A stretch of DNA of 64,000 nucleotides from Peronospora farinosa. Lineage: Eukaryota > Oomycota > Peronosporomycetes > Peronosporales > Peronosporaceae. A model generated the notes under the pieces. It searched no databases and was not told the origin of the DNA. It saw only the letters and a list, made by a program, of their open reading frames with translations. A program made the position numbers and the translations under genes. Location: NCBI GenBank assembly GCA_947646735.1, contig CANTFK010000077.1:124001-188000 (forward strand), written 5' to 3'. Of this stretch, positions 30,358 to 41,801 are shown piece by piece (position 1 is the first letter of the stretch; each line of letters begins with the position of its first letter).

Positions 30358-30964
30358 TGTAACAGGGTACCTAGTTACACGTAAACATTAAGTAATATAT
30401 TTAAGGTTTGGTCTAAAAGTATCCATGATTACTTTTGACCAGTCACTTGGGTGCGACACACAAATGTGATCCACCCTCGTGAATGTGATATCCATTGATG
30501 GATTCACATGAGAAGGGATGACGCTAGTTGAAGCTAGGCATCACGACGTCTCAGAAGGACGTCAGTTGCGTTCTTAAATCTAGATTTAAGATCATGCGAC
30601 AGGATACGCTTCTAAAGAGTCGCGTATCCGATCTATATATATATATATATATAGCCAATCAGTAGTTAAACATATATTTATTTATAATTAATTAAATATA
30701 TCTCAGTCTTGAATTTCCTTAAACAGAAACACCACGCACGAGAAGTTGAACGACTTCTGCGTGACGTCGGTGCCTTCTAAGTGTTAAGAAGTTCGTTGCA
30801 CTCTCGCTTAAGCGAGAGGCAACTGGTGGTACGACTGCTTAAGCAGTCGACCAACCTCCCAACCACCCTCGCACGCGACGGTAAGACGGTATAACCGCTT
30901 CCTCGCTTGTGCATAAGGTGTGTGCTCGTAGTACGAGGCAACTTCATAGAAGTGCCCGTCTACA
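30358..30964 (+). repeat. 5' LTR of Gypsy A
   Basis: Begins TGTAACAGGG and ends in TACA. It contains an AT microsatellite (30635-30652) and perfect 18-bp palindromes at 30801-30818 (CTCTCGCTTAAGCGAGAG) and 30832-30849 (CGACTGCTTAAGCAGTCG), plus a palindromic stretch centred on TCTAGA near 30582. Confidence 0.92.
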
Positions 30965-30966
30965 CT

Positions 30967-30978
30967 TGGTAGCACTAG
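30967..30978 (+). promoter_or_regulatory. candidate primer-binding site
   Basis: TGGTAGCACTAG starts two bases after the LTR end. TGG pairs with the CCA end of a tRNA, and the first eight bases resemble primer sites for initiator-Met tRNA. The tRNA itself was not identified from this window. Gypsy B has the same site. Confidence 0.5.
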
Positions 30979-31077
30979 TAGTCCTTCCCACGACCCGTCT
31001 CTCTGAGCGTGCGTGTGGTTGACATGGTCCTTAATATGGACTGGAGTGACTTCCCTCACCTCTCCCAACATCATAGG

Positions 31078-31127
31078 GAGTTGGCAGAACATTCGGCGCA
31101 GGGAGTTGGCAGAGCATTCGGCGCAGG
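31078..31127 (+). repeat. 25-bp tandem duplication in Gypsy A leader
   Basis: Two direct copies of a 25-bp unit beginning gagttggcag lie upstream of gag. Gypsy B has only one, so the duplication arose in A after the copies separated or was lost in B. Confidence 0.8.
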
Positions 31128-31265
31128 GACTTGGTGAACAAGCTCTGTTCAACCTCTTGCATTGTCCTCCTGAGCAGTGCAGTTGGAGCAATTTGAGGCG
31201 TTTGTGCTCGGACAGCGTAGAACGCGTCCGAGGTAAACAGCCAAGCCACCGCTGAGTCCATCACT

Positions 31266-32113
31266 AAGACTCAGGATGAGCTTAGGCTTGAGCAGGCACG
31301 TAATGAGGCGCTCAACAGAACTGTTGAGACGCTCTCTGCCCGGCCTGCTCAACCGAAGCCCATTCGGATGGACCCTCCGAAGTTCGATGGAACTATCCCT
31401 CACACGATTGCTCACTAGTTGAGCAATGTGGAGTGGCGCAGCTCATCGAAGACGACACCAGAATGGTGTCGTATGCCATGTCCAACTTGCGTGGCAAAGC
31501 GTCAGAGTGGCCATACTCTGCGCTGATGGCTAATGCTGATGCATTTCCATCATGGGAGATCTTTAAGTCAAAGATTCGCGCCATGTATCAGCCGCCTTAC
31601 ACCGAGGTGTTGCTTATGGCGCGCTTCTTTGGAGCACGACAGGCGAAACGCTCTCTGCAAGAGTTTGTGCAGGAGATGCGTTCGCTGTCGGCGTCCATCA
31701 ATGGGGAACCGATACCAGAGCGTATCAAGGTAGCCACGTTCATTAATGGACTTAGGCACGGCCCATCGCGTCAGGCCCTTTTCAGAAAGGTGCCAGCGAC
31801 GATGGAAGAGGCAATTGACATTGCCTTAGTTGAGGAGCAATCCTACAACAGCGCCTCGGCGACAGCCTATTACAGGCCGTCGTCCGAGAGGTCTGATGCC
31901 ACTCCTATGGAGTTAGGCAATGCAGATGTGATCTGCTACAAGTGCGGTAAGCGAGGCCATATGATGGCTCGCTGCTACGCCAAAGTAGCTGCTGGTGCTA
32001 AGGCACCCAGCAAAAGGTCTCCCAACCCGAAGGGAGGTGCGAAAAACCAGCGTGCACAACGCACGGGTTCAGCACCTGCCCAAGATGGGTCGGGAAATGC
32101 GGGAGCGCAGTAG
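31266..32113 (+). pseudogene. gag of Gypsy A
   Basis: Capsid-like sequence (PIRMDPPKFDGT, then MVSYAMSNLRGKASEW, QEFVQEMRSLSASI, ATFINGLRHGPSRQAL) ends with a CCHC zinc knuckle CYKCGKRGHMMARC and a basic tail. A TAG and a frame change at about 31414-31435 split the N-terminal part from the rest. The same lesion is present in Gypsy B. Confidence 0.85.
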
Positions 32114-32163
32114 GGGCGGGATGCCCTACTGTCGCGGACTATGAAGCTACCCCTAAGTTCAGA

Positions 32164-32976
32164 GTGATCGAAAAAATGGGTAGCATAGTCCCTGAGGTTC
32201 CGAAAGGTCGGACCTCAACCCTTTTGATCTATAGCGCTCGAGTACGAGACTATGACCAAGTGATGAACCTTCTCGTGGATTCGGGTGCATCACAAAACTT
32301 TGTGAAACTCGCGGCTCTGAAAAAGAGACCGGCAAGTTATGAGTCGCTTTGCCAGGATGGCAAGCGAGAGGAGGCGATCGTTCGTTTAGCGAACGGCGCG
32401 CTCGTCAAATCGGAGGGAGTTCAAGTTGAACCCGCCTTCAGTTTCAGTGACTTCTCTTGTAAAGAGAAGTTCACAGTGCTAGGTATGGAGAGTCCGTACG
32501 ACCTCATCCTAGGCATGCCTTGGTTGGCTAAACACCAACCATGGATGGACTGGCGTACACGCACAGTCGCTAGCTCTACGCAAGACACCGGAAAGGATGT
32601 GCTCTTGCGAGAGGCCTATGTGACTGATGCTGTGTCCAACACAGTCGAGGGTGCGATGACGGTATGTCAATCGACACCAGGAACTACCCAGCTCGAAAGG
32701 AGTGGTGTAGCTGTGAGTGAACTGGCGGAAAGCCAGGTGACACATATTCCTACCCATGTCGAAAAGACTGGTGTAGTGAATGGGGCGATGACAGGTAGTC
32801 ATGCGTCCAATAGTCCTGCACAGAGCCAAGAGCCTGTAACAGTTGATGGTGGGCTGACAGGAAGTCAAGCGCCACAAGAACCGGCACAGAGCCAAGAGCC
32901 TGGTGCGGTTGGAAGGAGTGCGTTAGCTGAGATAGCAACGACACCTTCTTCCAGGTCAAAGGTCGTGGTGACTTGA
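32164..32976 (+). pseudogene. protease region of Gypsy A
   Basis: A retropepsin-like domain with the catalytic DSGAS motif (NLLVDSGASQNFVKL) and the downstream flap/ILG motif YDLILGMPWLAKHQPW. A Ser/Thr/Gln-rich spacer with two imperfect copies of SPAQSQEP/EPAQSQEP follows. The frame has no early ATG; expression would be as part of a polyprotein. Confidence 0.85.
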
Positions 32977-33024
32977 AGAACGAGCACCAGACGTATTAAG
33001 ACGATCAAGGGCACGTCGAAACAA

Positions 33025-34982
33025 GTGACCCTTGGATCAGTCTCGGTACAAGAGGACGTACCTACGAACGAGTTGTTCGAGGCCGTCGAAGACAAAATGC
33101 CGGAGGCATCCTCAGTTGAGGTGCTCCAACTTGTCTTGGCATCTGCCGAGGAGATAGTAAAACTCTCGGAGATGACGTGGGATCTGTTCCTGTCCGAACT
33201 AAAGGAAGGAAAGATCCACGAGATAGTCGCACCAGTTCCAGAAGAGAACGTGGTGGACTGTTGCTCTTCATCCACAATGGATGAGAGTGTCTTGGAGACC
33301 GACAAAAAGAAACGGTTCGATGCTCAAGGCTGGGATGCCTTGAAGGACAGCCCGTTCTATGATGTTCTGTGGAAACACCGTGATGGGTTTCCAGCAGAAG
33401 TGCCGAGCCGCCTACCGGCCGATAGGGCATCAGGCACGAAATTGACCTGGAGCCTGGCACCAAATATTGTGTGACCAGGCAATGGCCGTTGCCGAAGGAA
33501 CAAGTCGATTACATCGATGAGTTCTTCGACAAGCGAGCTAAGGCGGGACATGTACGTGAGAGCAAGTCGCCTCACTGCAGCCCGACCTTCTGTGTGCGTA
33601 AAGCCACGGGTGGATGGCGCGTGGTTCACGCTTATAATAAGCTGAACTCGGCCACCATTCCGGCTCAAACGCCGATCCCGCGGAAAGATGTTTTGTTGAA
33701 TTCCATGGGAAAGTCAACTATCTTTTCCGCGTTGGATCTGAAGGATGGCTACTATCAGGTTCTCATGAGAGATACCGATGTAGCCAAAACGGCAGTAAGC
33801 ACCCCAAGCGGTATGCTGTGGGAGTGGCTTGTGATGTCACAAGGGTTTAAAAATGCTCCGGCAACATTCAAGCAAATGGTGGCTCACTTGATGCGTCAGC
33901 ATCGTGCCTACGCGCCCCATTACTTTGACGATGTATTCGTGCATAGTAGGGCGGAGGACGGTCTGAGCGCGATAGAGTCGCACAAGCGTCATTTAGACGC
34001 TGTGTTGCAGACTCTGGGTGACGCCCAATTATACGTGAACTTGCAAAAGTGCTTAATAGGGGTCCCCGAGATACCTGTACTGGGCTGCATCGTAGGTGCA
34101 CATGGTGTACGAGCAGACCCAGAAAAGGTAAAGGCTGTAAAGGAATGGCCAGTCCCACGTCATGTGAAGGATCTGCGCCAATTCCTTGGGCTCGCTAATT
34201 ACTTGCATAAGTACAGCAAGAATTATGCGGAGCAGACCAAGCCATTGTCTGACCTTTTGAAAAAGGATACAGAATGGACTTGGTCAAAGGAACAAGAAGA
34301 TGCGTTCACTTCAGTGAAGCAATCTCTTGTAGAGGCACCGGTCTTGGCATTGCCAGACGCGGATAACCCCTTTAGCGTCGTCTGCGATGCAAGCAATTTT
34401 GCAATCGGCAGCGCGCTCATGCAGAAGGATGACAACGGTGTTGGCCGTGTCATTTCTTATCGGTCTCGGCATTTAAAAGCTGCCGAGCTGAATTACCCTT
34501 TACATGACAAGGAGCTACTTTCAATTAAGTATGTTCTTGTTAAGTTTTGGGTGCACCTCTTGGGCACCGAACCTTTTGTGGTTTATACGGATCACGCATC
34601 ACTGCGGACCGCTATAAATTCACCGCACCTCTCGCCGAGAATGGCAAGATGGCTAACATTCTTCTCTGAATTTAATTGTGAAGTTGAATATAAGCCGGGT
34701 AAGTCGAATGTCTTGGCTGACGCGTTATCGCGCAGACCAGACTTCGAGGCAAGACACCAAGATAGTGTGTCTCGTGCGAAAGCACAAGTTGAGTCGTCAA
34801 CATTGGCAGCCATGAAGGCCTACCATGTGACGAGCTCAATGGCCTCCGATATCAAGGAGTGCTACAGTCAGGACGAACATTGTCGCCTGCTGTTGGATCA
34901 TTTTGGTGGACGAAAGGTTACCCTTCCGTCGCACCTCAAAGCGAAACTAAATCGCTTTAGTTACAGTGATGGCCTGTTATAG
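33025..34982 (+). pseudogene. reverse transcriptase/RNase H of Gypsy A
   Basis: An acidic linker frame (33025-33474) shifts frame near 33424 into a 503-residue frame (33471-34982). This holds reverse transcriptase with SALDLKDGYYQVLMRD, MSQGFKNAPATFKQM and the catalytic YFDDVFVHS (Tyr-Phe-Asp-Asp), then RNase H (VVCDASNFAIGSALMQ, DKELLSIKYVLVKF, VYTDHASLR, NVLADALSRRPD). The reverse transcriptase/RNase H part is intact here but broken in Gypsy B. Confidence 0.9.
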
Positions 34983-35006
34983 CATCAGCTGTCACCCTGT
35001 GATCCC

Positions 35007-36929
35007 TTGAGAATCTATGGCCCTCATGACACAGATCTCAAGCTGATGATACTTCACGAGTGCCATGATGCGCCATCTAGTGGGCATCAGGGCCGTGAAA
35101 AGACATTCTTACGAGTGTCAGAGGAATTTTGGTGGCCCCACCTATATCGGTGGGTGGCCAACTATATTCGCTCTTGCGAAGAGTGTCAGCGCATAAAGCC
35201 TGCACCTTCAAACAGTGCGCCACTGAAGCCACTGCCGATTCCAACTGAATGTTGGAAGTCGGTCAGTTTGGACTTCATGTTTGGCTTACCGCCTGACCAT
35301 AAAGGCAGGACGGGGCTCGTCGTCTTTGTAGACAGACTGAGCAAGATGGTGCATTTGACACCATGTAGCACCAAGATCTCAGGAAAAGAGGTTGCCCTTT
35401 TGTTTCTGGATCACGTGTATCGACTACACGGGATGCCCGAGTCCATAGTATCGGACCGGGATCCGCGTTTTACGTCGGGTTTTTGACGACATGTGTTTGA
35501 GCTGCTGGGTAGCAAGCTCCACATGTCAACCGCTGATCATCCCCAGACCGATGGCCAAACAGAACGGGCCAATCGAGTCGTGGCGGATGTGTTGCGTACA
35601 ATAGCGACTCCTAAAGAATGGAGCAAGCAATTGCCATTCGTGGAGTTCGCTATTAATAACAGTGTTCACGCCAGTACGGGTGAAACACCGTTTTAAATTA
35701 ACGGAATGCGTCATCCTCGGACGCCAGTCTCGTTTGTACGCAGCCCGAGTCTTAGTGGGGGAGGGCCCCTCACTTCGCTCGGTGCGAATGCCAAAGAGGG
35801 CCAAGGTTGCCCTAGTGACACTGCTAGTTTAGCAGTGGTCACGACACCTATAGGTGTCACAAAGGAGGCACGGCAAGAAATGCCAGTGCTCCTTGATGAT
35901 GACACTATAGTGTTAGCAACAGCGTCGACCCATGAACGACCTCTTGGAGGCGTTATAGGCGGGCTGAATGCTAAAAGCGTGAGCGAAGCTCAGCGCTTTG
36001 TGAATGAGCGATTAGCCATCACACGTAAAGTCCGTGACGCGATGGCAAGCGCACAGGACAAGCAAAAACAATATGCAGACCAGCATGGTCGCAAAAACAA
36101 TGAACACTTTACTGTTGGGGACAAAGTGCTATTAAGTACTGCTACCCTACCTAAACATGCAATCTCTGTACTACCTGGTGGTACTACTAAGCTATTGCTC
36201 CGGTTCATTGGGCCCTTTACAATGGTTGTAGAAGTTGGAGACCTAAATTATAGGCTCACTCTCCCACCGTATATGAAGACGCACCCCGTATTTTACGTGG
36301 GTCGTCTGAAACGGTATGTTGATCCGGAAGAGATCACATATCCGCATCGGTCTAACCAGACCGATGGTGACGCCGACTGTGAGTCGAGCGTCGCGGCCGA
36401 TCAGGCGACGAGGAAGCCGAGAGGCTCCCCGTATACGAACGAGGCGATAGAGGACTCGGCGATCGAGGAGGACTCCGCGCTTGACGCGGGTCTCTCATCA
36501 CCAGTCGCTCTAAGATGTCCAAACGGATCTTCAGGCGGTCATACCCCTGACGGTCCCTCGCCCTCACATCACGCAGATCCGAGGTCAGTCGCGAGACTTG
36601 ACTCTCGAGATCTGTCACCTGCCTCTTCAGCGCAGCGGACTCAGCCTGCGACTGAACAGCAGCAGGGTAGGCAGCCGCGAGTAGATGGGCGTAATCGCCA
36701 CTCCTATCGGGCGCCACCTGTGTTGGTGGACACAGATGGGAACACGCGCTTCCTTGTTGGAAGGCTGTTGGCCCACCGGTTTGTGAAGCGAAAGCTCCAA
36801 ATCCTTGTCCAGTGGAAGGGTTACCCAACGAGCTTTGACTCGTGGGAGCATGTGGACGCTTTGCGCGTTGACGTGCCTGGGCTGGTGGCTGCTTATGTGA
36901 AGCAGCACCAGCTGTCTTCTTTCTGCTAG
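35007..36929 (+). pseudogene. integrase plus chromodomain of Gypsy A
   Basis: HHCC finger (HECHDAPSSGHQGREKTF, CEECQRIK), DDE core (VSLDFMFGLPPD, SIVSDRDPRFTSGF, and [13 protein letters not shown] with Glu) and a GPY-like region (YVGRLKRY). It ends in a chromodomain: FLVGRLLAHRFVKRKLQILV, QWKGYPTSFDSWEHVDAL. A TGA at 35484 (shared with Gypsy B) and a private TAA at 35695 (CAA in Gypsy B) interrupt the frame. Chromodomains of this family direct integration toward modified histones. The last 578 bp overlap the antisense frame. Confidence 0.9.
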
Positions 36930-37796
36930 GTCCGGATGGACTAGCAGAAGAAGCGTGGCGAGAATTTATTGGGGGTCGCTTACCACCCATAATTTCATGC
37001 GCACGCTTCATGGCGAAGCTGATTCGCTGCGACCGTTGTTTCGTTGCATTTACATGCAAGGTAACACGGCGCCAAAGTTCAGCTTTATATTCGTCGGCTG
37101 TTTCGTTAGAACGCAGCACGACTGGAATTGGGAAAGCACGACCAAGTGCTTTGCCCTGCTTTTTCCACAAAGGAAAGACGCTATAAAATTTATGAGCGTC
37201 TATAGTGGCACGCTGCAAAAGCGCTGCACTAGACCCTCCGAGTTCATCCACTCAGATGGAGGTGGCATTGGTTGCAAGCCACCACTCAATTAGTCGCCCT
37301 CGCGACGGCGGGCTAGTGAGGCCAAAGGTGTACTTGCTGGAGCTTTAAGCTCACACTCACCTGAGTCTGACTCTTCATTATGGATTATCAAGACATCAGC
37401 TTGAGAAGTTACATCTGACTGAGTCGCGACTACTCCTTTCGAAGTAGCGTGCTCAGTCTTAGTCGCTGCGCTCGTAGGCGTAGACGACGAGGCGTTACCT
37501 TCGCTTATAGGAAGCATAGATGCTTCCTCAAGGACGGGTGCCTCAAATGATGAGGACATATGTCCCATCAATGCACTATGCTCATCGCCACTTTGGGGTG
37601 ATGGCAGTGGTGTGGTCTCATTGTAGTCAACAATGAGAGATGGATCTTCATCCACATTATCGTGAGATGGAAGATTCACCTCAGTGCCTGAAGCACTTTG
37701 CGACGGCTGCGATAAATCGCGGCTCGTGCGCTTAGTGCTGGACTGCATGGGTGCCTTTGCAGGCGACCCATCAGCCATACCACGTTTCGGTGGCAT
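36352..37796 (-). CDS. Antisense ORF of Gypsy A (two frames)
   Basis: On the strand opposite to gag-pol, an ATG at 37796 (MPPKRGMADGSPAK), 108 bp inside the 3' LTR, opens a 168-codon Ser/Thr/Glu-rich acidic segment (37290-37796). A second frame (36352-37251) continues with a protein-like block (HKFYSVFPLWKKQGKALGRA, AELWRRVTLHVNATKQRSQR, MKRAHEIMGGKRPP), a Pro/Gln-rich linker, a coiled-coil-like run (LKRQVTDLESQVSRLTSDL) and a basic Ser-Arg-Pro tail (SPPRSPSPLSPRSYTG). The upstream half overlaps no sense gene; the downstream half overprints the chromodomain. I recognise no family. A one-base frameshift appears to separate the two parts; in Gypsy B the frames overlap. Antisense ORFs at this position are known in some plant Gypsy elements (for example maize Grande), but homology is not implied. 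Confidence 0.6.
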
Positions 37797-37888
37797 GAGT
37801 ACTAAGCAGACTAAAGCGACGCGTTTATAACGGCTCGCAAGTCTCTCTGTCTCTTAGGAGATGTTTTACAAAATGTAAAAATTGTTCT

Positions 37889-37903
37889 AAAAAAGGGGGA
37901 TGG
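37889..37903 (+). other. polypurine tract of Gypsy A
   Basis: aaaaaagggggatgg abuts the 3' LTR and would prime plus-strand DNA synthesis. The same tract is found in Gypsy B at 41694-41708. Confidence 0.75.
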
Positions 37904-38521
37904 TGTAACAGGGCATCTAGTTACACGTAAACATTAAGTAATATACTCAATGTTTGGTCTAAAAGTATCCATGGTTACTTTTGACCTGTCACTTGGATGC
38001 GATGTACAAACGTGATCCACCCTCATGAATGTGATATCCATTGATGGATTCACATGAGAAGAGATGACGCTAGTTGAAGCTAGGCATCACGACGTCTCAG
38101 AAGGACGTCAGTTGCGATCTTAAATCTAAATTTAAGATCATGCGACAGGATACGCTTCTAAAGAGTCGCGTATCCGATCTATCTATCTATATATATATAC
38201 ATATATATATAACCAATCAGTAGTTAAACATATATTTATTTATAATTAATTAAATATATCTCAGTCTTGAATTTTCTTAAACATACGCACCACGCACGAG
38301 AAGTTGAAAAGACTTCTGCGTGACGTCGGTGTTCTAAGTGTTAAGAAGTTCGTTGCACTCTCGCTTAAGCGAGAGGCAACTGGTGGTACGACTGCTTAAG
38401 CAGTCGACCAACCTCCCAATCACCCTCGCACGCGACGGTAAGACGGTATAACCGCTTCGTCGCTTGTGCATAAGGTGTGTGCTCGTAGTACGAGGCAACT
38501 TCGTAGAAGTGCCCGTGTACA
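37904..38521 (+). repeat. 3' LTR of Gypsy A
   Basis: A 618-bp LTR starting TGTAACAGGG and ending TACA, with the same palindromes as the 5' LTR. It differs from the 5' LTR by scattered substitutions and a longer AT repeat. It is followed immediately by aaatg, which belongs to the interrupted Copia element. Confidence 0.92.
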
Positions 38522-39971
38522 AAATGGGTGTTTAGGACCAAGACAGACGCTTACGGAGCCATTGGAAGATTCAAAACCAGGCTCGTAGCCTGCGGTAACG
38601 AACAGCTTTCTGGCGCTGATTACGAAATCACGTTTGCAGCGGTCATGAAGTCAAGCCCTGTCAAGGTCATTCTCGTTTTCGCGCTATGTTGGAGAGTGCC
38701 GGCCAAGCACGGGGACATTTCTAACGCTTACGTAAAAAGTAGAAAAGGACAAGGACATGAAGATTTACCTTCGTATTTTACAAGGGATGGAATTATCTGA
38801 CGAAGTCACGAAGGAACTTGGCGTGGATAGCAAAAATGCGCTGGCTCTTCGACCTGTAAATTTGCTATACGGGCTAAAGCAGGCCGGCCGGTTGTGGAGT
38901 CGTTTGTTACCCGAAAAATTGGAAGAGGCTGGTTTCACGCGGTGCACGACTGATATGTGCTTATATTTAAGCGTTCGGGATGCGATATAACAATCGTTGG
39001 AGCTTACGTTGATGACTTGCTGGTAACAACGTCTTCTGCTGCGCTGGTACAGGAATTGATTCTGTCTATGAGTACATTGTCGATCAAGGATTTTGGGGAA
39101 GCACGGAAGTTTCTTGGGATGCGCATTGGTCTCGACAAGGATGAGGGGTACATATTGGGTCAACAAGCAGCGATTGAAGAGCTATTAGAACAACATGGTC
39201 TCGCAAAAGCTAACGTTGTACGCAAACCAATTAGTGACGAGAACTACGATGCGGATTGCAAAGATGCAAGAGTTTTAGAGCATGCAAAGGATGGAAAGGG
39301 ACCGCCAATACGTAATTTTCAGTCGTTCGTGAGAAGCATGCTCTGAATCGCCCGCTGCACCAGACTGGAAATCAATTTTGCGATACATAGGGCGACGCGG
39401 TGTACACCAGCCCATCGTGAGCGACTGCACGCCTGCCAAACGAATTGCTCGCTACCTCAAGCAAACGAAGACACTGACGCTGCGTATGGATGTACCCAAA
39501 GCCTTGGGCAACACTGTCGTTTTGAGGTGCTGGAGTGTCTCTGACTTCGCATCTGATAAACATGACAGGAAATCATTGAGCGGTGATGTTATTACTATGG
39601 ATGGTGCCATCTTTCATTGGGTCTGCAAGAAACAGAAAGGTGTACTATGGAGGCAGATTTTACGTCTGCCTCGCATGTCGGTCGTGATCTTCTTGGATTT
39701 AGGGAGCTGGTGCGCGAAATTGCTTTTATGGTGGCAGATCCATGCGCATGATGATGGATAACCAAGCCGCAAATCGACAGTTGGAACTGAGAACAGCATG
39801 GCAAGCGCAAAACACGTGGACATACGGGCTAAATTCATTCGGAAGTACGTCATCAAGGGGATTGTCAGGCCGGAATACGTGGAATCCCGTCTGATGAAGG
39901 CTGAAATGCTGACCAAGGCACTCCCAGCGCCGAGAATGACAGAACTGTGCGGTCTCTTTGGATTGCGCTAA
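38522..39971 (+). pseudogene. Copia element 1, 3' half (reverse transcriptase to RNase H)
   Basis: Ty1/Copia coding sequence begins abruptly at the Gypsy A boundary with the reverse-transcriptase N-terminus (FRTKTDAYGAIGRFKTRL, VACGNEQ). It continues with LLYGLKQAGRLWSRLL, the catalytic AYVDDLLVTTSS at about 39001-39036, and RNase H (TPAKRIARYLKQTKTL, LMKAEMLTKALPAPRM), and stops at 39971. Frameshifts near 38750, 38960, 39350 and 39700 make it non-functional. Its missing upstream half is on the minus strand at 49224-51100; the two halves join in frame across the shared aaatg. Confidence 0.88.
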
Positions 39972-40014
39972 TTATGAGGTTATTTGGTCAAGTGGTGCGT
40001 CGACCAAGGAGGAG

Positions 40015-40240
40015 TGTGTCTTTTTGGATGCACCGTTACAAAATGTTGGTTTTTGATGCACTGTTACGAAATCGTCATCGGTATTTGTCCATGGATGGAC
40101 CGTTACGAAACCGTTGTTGGTCGCCCACTCTCCGATTTGCATAGGTTACGTTTAGCACTGCTGGTTGTGAGAGCACATATTACCAAGGCAGGGTTTGCAA
40201 AATAAATGACTTCTACTTTCACCTTATTCTACCTCTTGTG
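40015..40240 (+). repeat. probable Copia 1 LTR start with internal repeats
   Basis: A purine-rich tract (aaggaggag) at 40006-40014 is followed by TGTGTC, the usual arrangement of a Copia polypurine tract and LTR start. Within the next 100 bp, three imperfect 30-37 bp units share a core of ggatg-accgttacaaaa (near 40028, 40058 and 40095). The end of the LTR and its 5' partner were not found, so the boundaries are tentative. Confidence 0.35.
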
Positions 40241-41075
40241 TTTAAAAGGTTATCCAATCAGACGAGCCTTAAATTTTCTGAACCACTTAATTAGGGACTT
40301 CTGACCGCTTTATCCGTTCTGCACTTTCCTTGATGTTGCTCCTTGCTAGTTAACACGACCGATCGTAGATGTTGTGTCTTGAAAGTTCCTTTAGCTGTCA
40401 CGTGGTTTTGTACCATGTGGTCCAAAAGAACATCACTGCATCGCGAACATCTGGCGCGGTTTGTGGTCTACATCTGGATCGCGGATCGCGGTCTTCTGGG
40501 TCGCAGTTTACTTGGAGTTGTTTGTACCAGTATCACTGATACGCGATCTACTTGGTATGGTCCACATTTGGACCGCGAAATGCTGTAATTTAATGAGGTC
40601 AATCGGAATCAAATGGGATATTCGGAGTCAGTAAATGATCGGAATGTGGATTACTTACATGGCAAGATCACATATTCAAATTACGCTAAATTACAATATG
40701 AGACCGTTCAGGTTTGTCTGGATTACGCTGTATTGTAGTATAGGATCGGTCAGTTATATCAAAGCAACGGATAAAATTTCTCTGATCGATATGGACCAAG
40801 TAGTTTTATATAGCTTTACGGGAATGGAGTACGAATGGACCATCTATCGCGAAGTTTATCTTTTCTTAACCGCTAATAGTCCAATCAATAAAGGAGAATT
40901 CCGCTTTAACGAAAGGTTCGCTACTAATATCTGCATCAGGGCCGATAAAGTGTTACATCAACACAACTCTCCATAGTCACATAATTTCTAGTCACAAGGT
41001 TATCAACAAGAAAAAATTTAGGCGTTAGCAGATGATGACGTCAGCGTTCTAATTTGTGAGATTCTTGAGCAACCC
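40241..41075. other. remainder of the inverted segment
   Basis: No supported gene. A plus-strand frame at 40635-40976 has no recognisable domain. The last bases, aaccc (41071-41075), are the reverse complement of the gggtt that flanks Gypsy A on the left. In the original orientation this DNA adjoined position 30357. Confidence 0.5.
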
Positions 41076-41693
41076 TGTAGACGGGCACTTCTATGAAGTT
41101 GCCTCGTATACGAGCACACACCTTATGCACAAGCGAGGAAGCGGTTATACCGTCTTACCGTCGCGTGCGAGGGTGGTTGGGAGGTTGGTCGACTGCTTAA
41201 GCAGTCGTACCACCAGTTGCCTCTCGCTTAAGCGAGAGTGCAACGAACTTCTTAACACTTAGAACACCGACGTCACGCAGAAGTCTTTCAACTTCTCGTG
41301 CGTGGTGCGTATGTTTAAGGAAATTCAAGACTGAGATATATTTAATTAATTATAAATAAATATATGTTTAACTACTGATTGGCTATATATATCTATATAT
41401 ATATATATAGATAGATAGATCGGATACGCGACTCTTTAGAAGCGTATCCTGTCGCATGATCTTAAATCTAGATTTAAGATCGCAACTGACGTCCTTCTGA
41501 GACGTCGTGATGCCTAGCTTCAACTAGCGTCATCTCTTCTCATGTGAATCCATCAATGGATATCACATTCACGAGGGTGGATCACATTTGTGTGTCGCAC
41601 CCAAGTGACAGGTCAAAAGTAACCATGGATACTTTTAGACCAAACATTAAGTATATTACTTAATGTTTACGTGTAACTAGATGCCCTGTTACA
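41076..41693 (-). repeat. 3' LTR of Gypsy B
   Basis: A 618-bp LTR in reverse orientation. It contains a perfect 24-bp palindrome at 41458-41481 centred on TCTAGA and the two 18-bp TTAAG-centred palindromes. Confidence 0.92.
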
Positions 41694-41801
41694 CCATCCC
41701 CCCTTTTTTAGAACAATTTTTACATTTTGTAAAACATCTCCTAAGAGACAGAGAGACTTGCGAGCCGTTATAAACGCGTCGCTTTAGTCTGCTTAGTACT
41801 C

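Larger units (their letters stand above)
30358..38521 (+). mobile_element. Gypsy A: chromodomain Ty3/Gypsy retrotransposon (plus strand)
   Basis: An 8,164-bp element with a 607-bp 5' LTR and a 618-bp 3' LTR, primer site, gag, protease, reverse transcriptase, RNase H, integrase and C-terminal chromodomain (chromovirus order), followed by an antisense reading frame and a polypurine tract. It is near-identical to Gypsy B (41076-49223) in inverted orientation. It is defective: gag is broken near 31413, there is a frameshift near 33424, and integrase stops lie at 35484 and 35695. The 5-bp flanks do not match each other (gggtt on the left, aaatg on the right) but match those of Gypsy B in reverse complement, which marks a rearrangement between the two copies. 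Confidence 0.93.
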
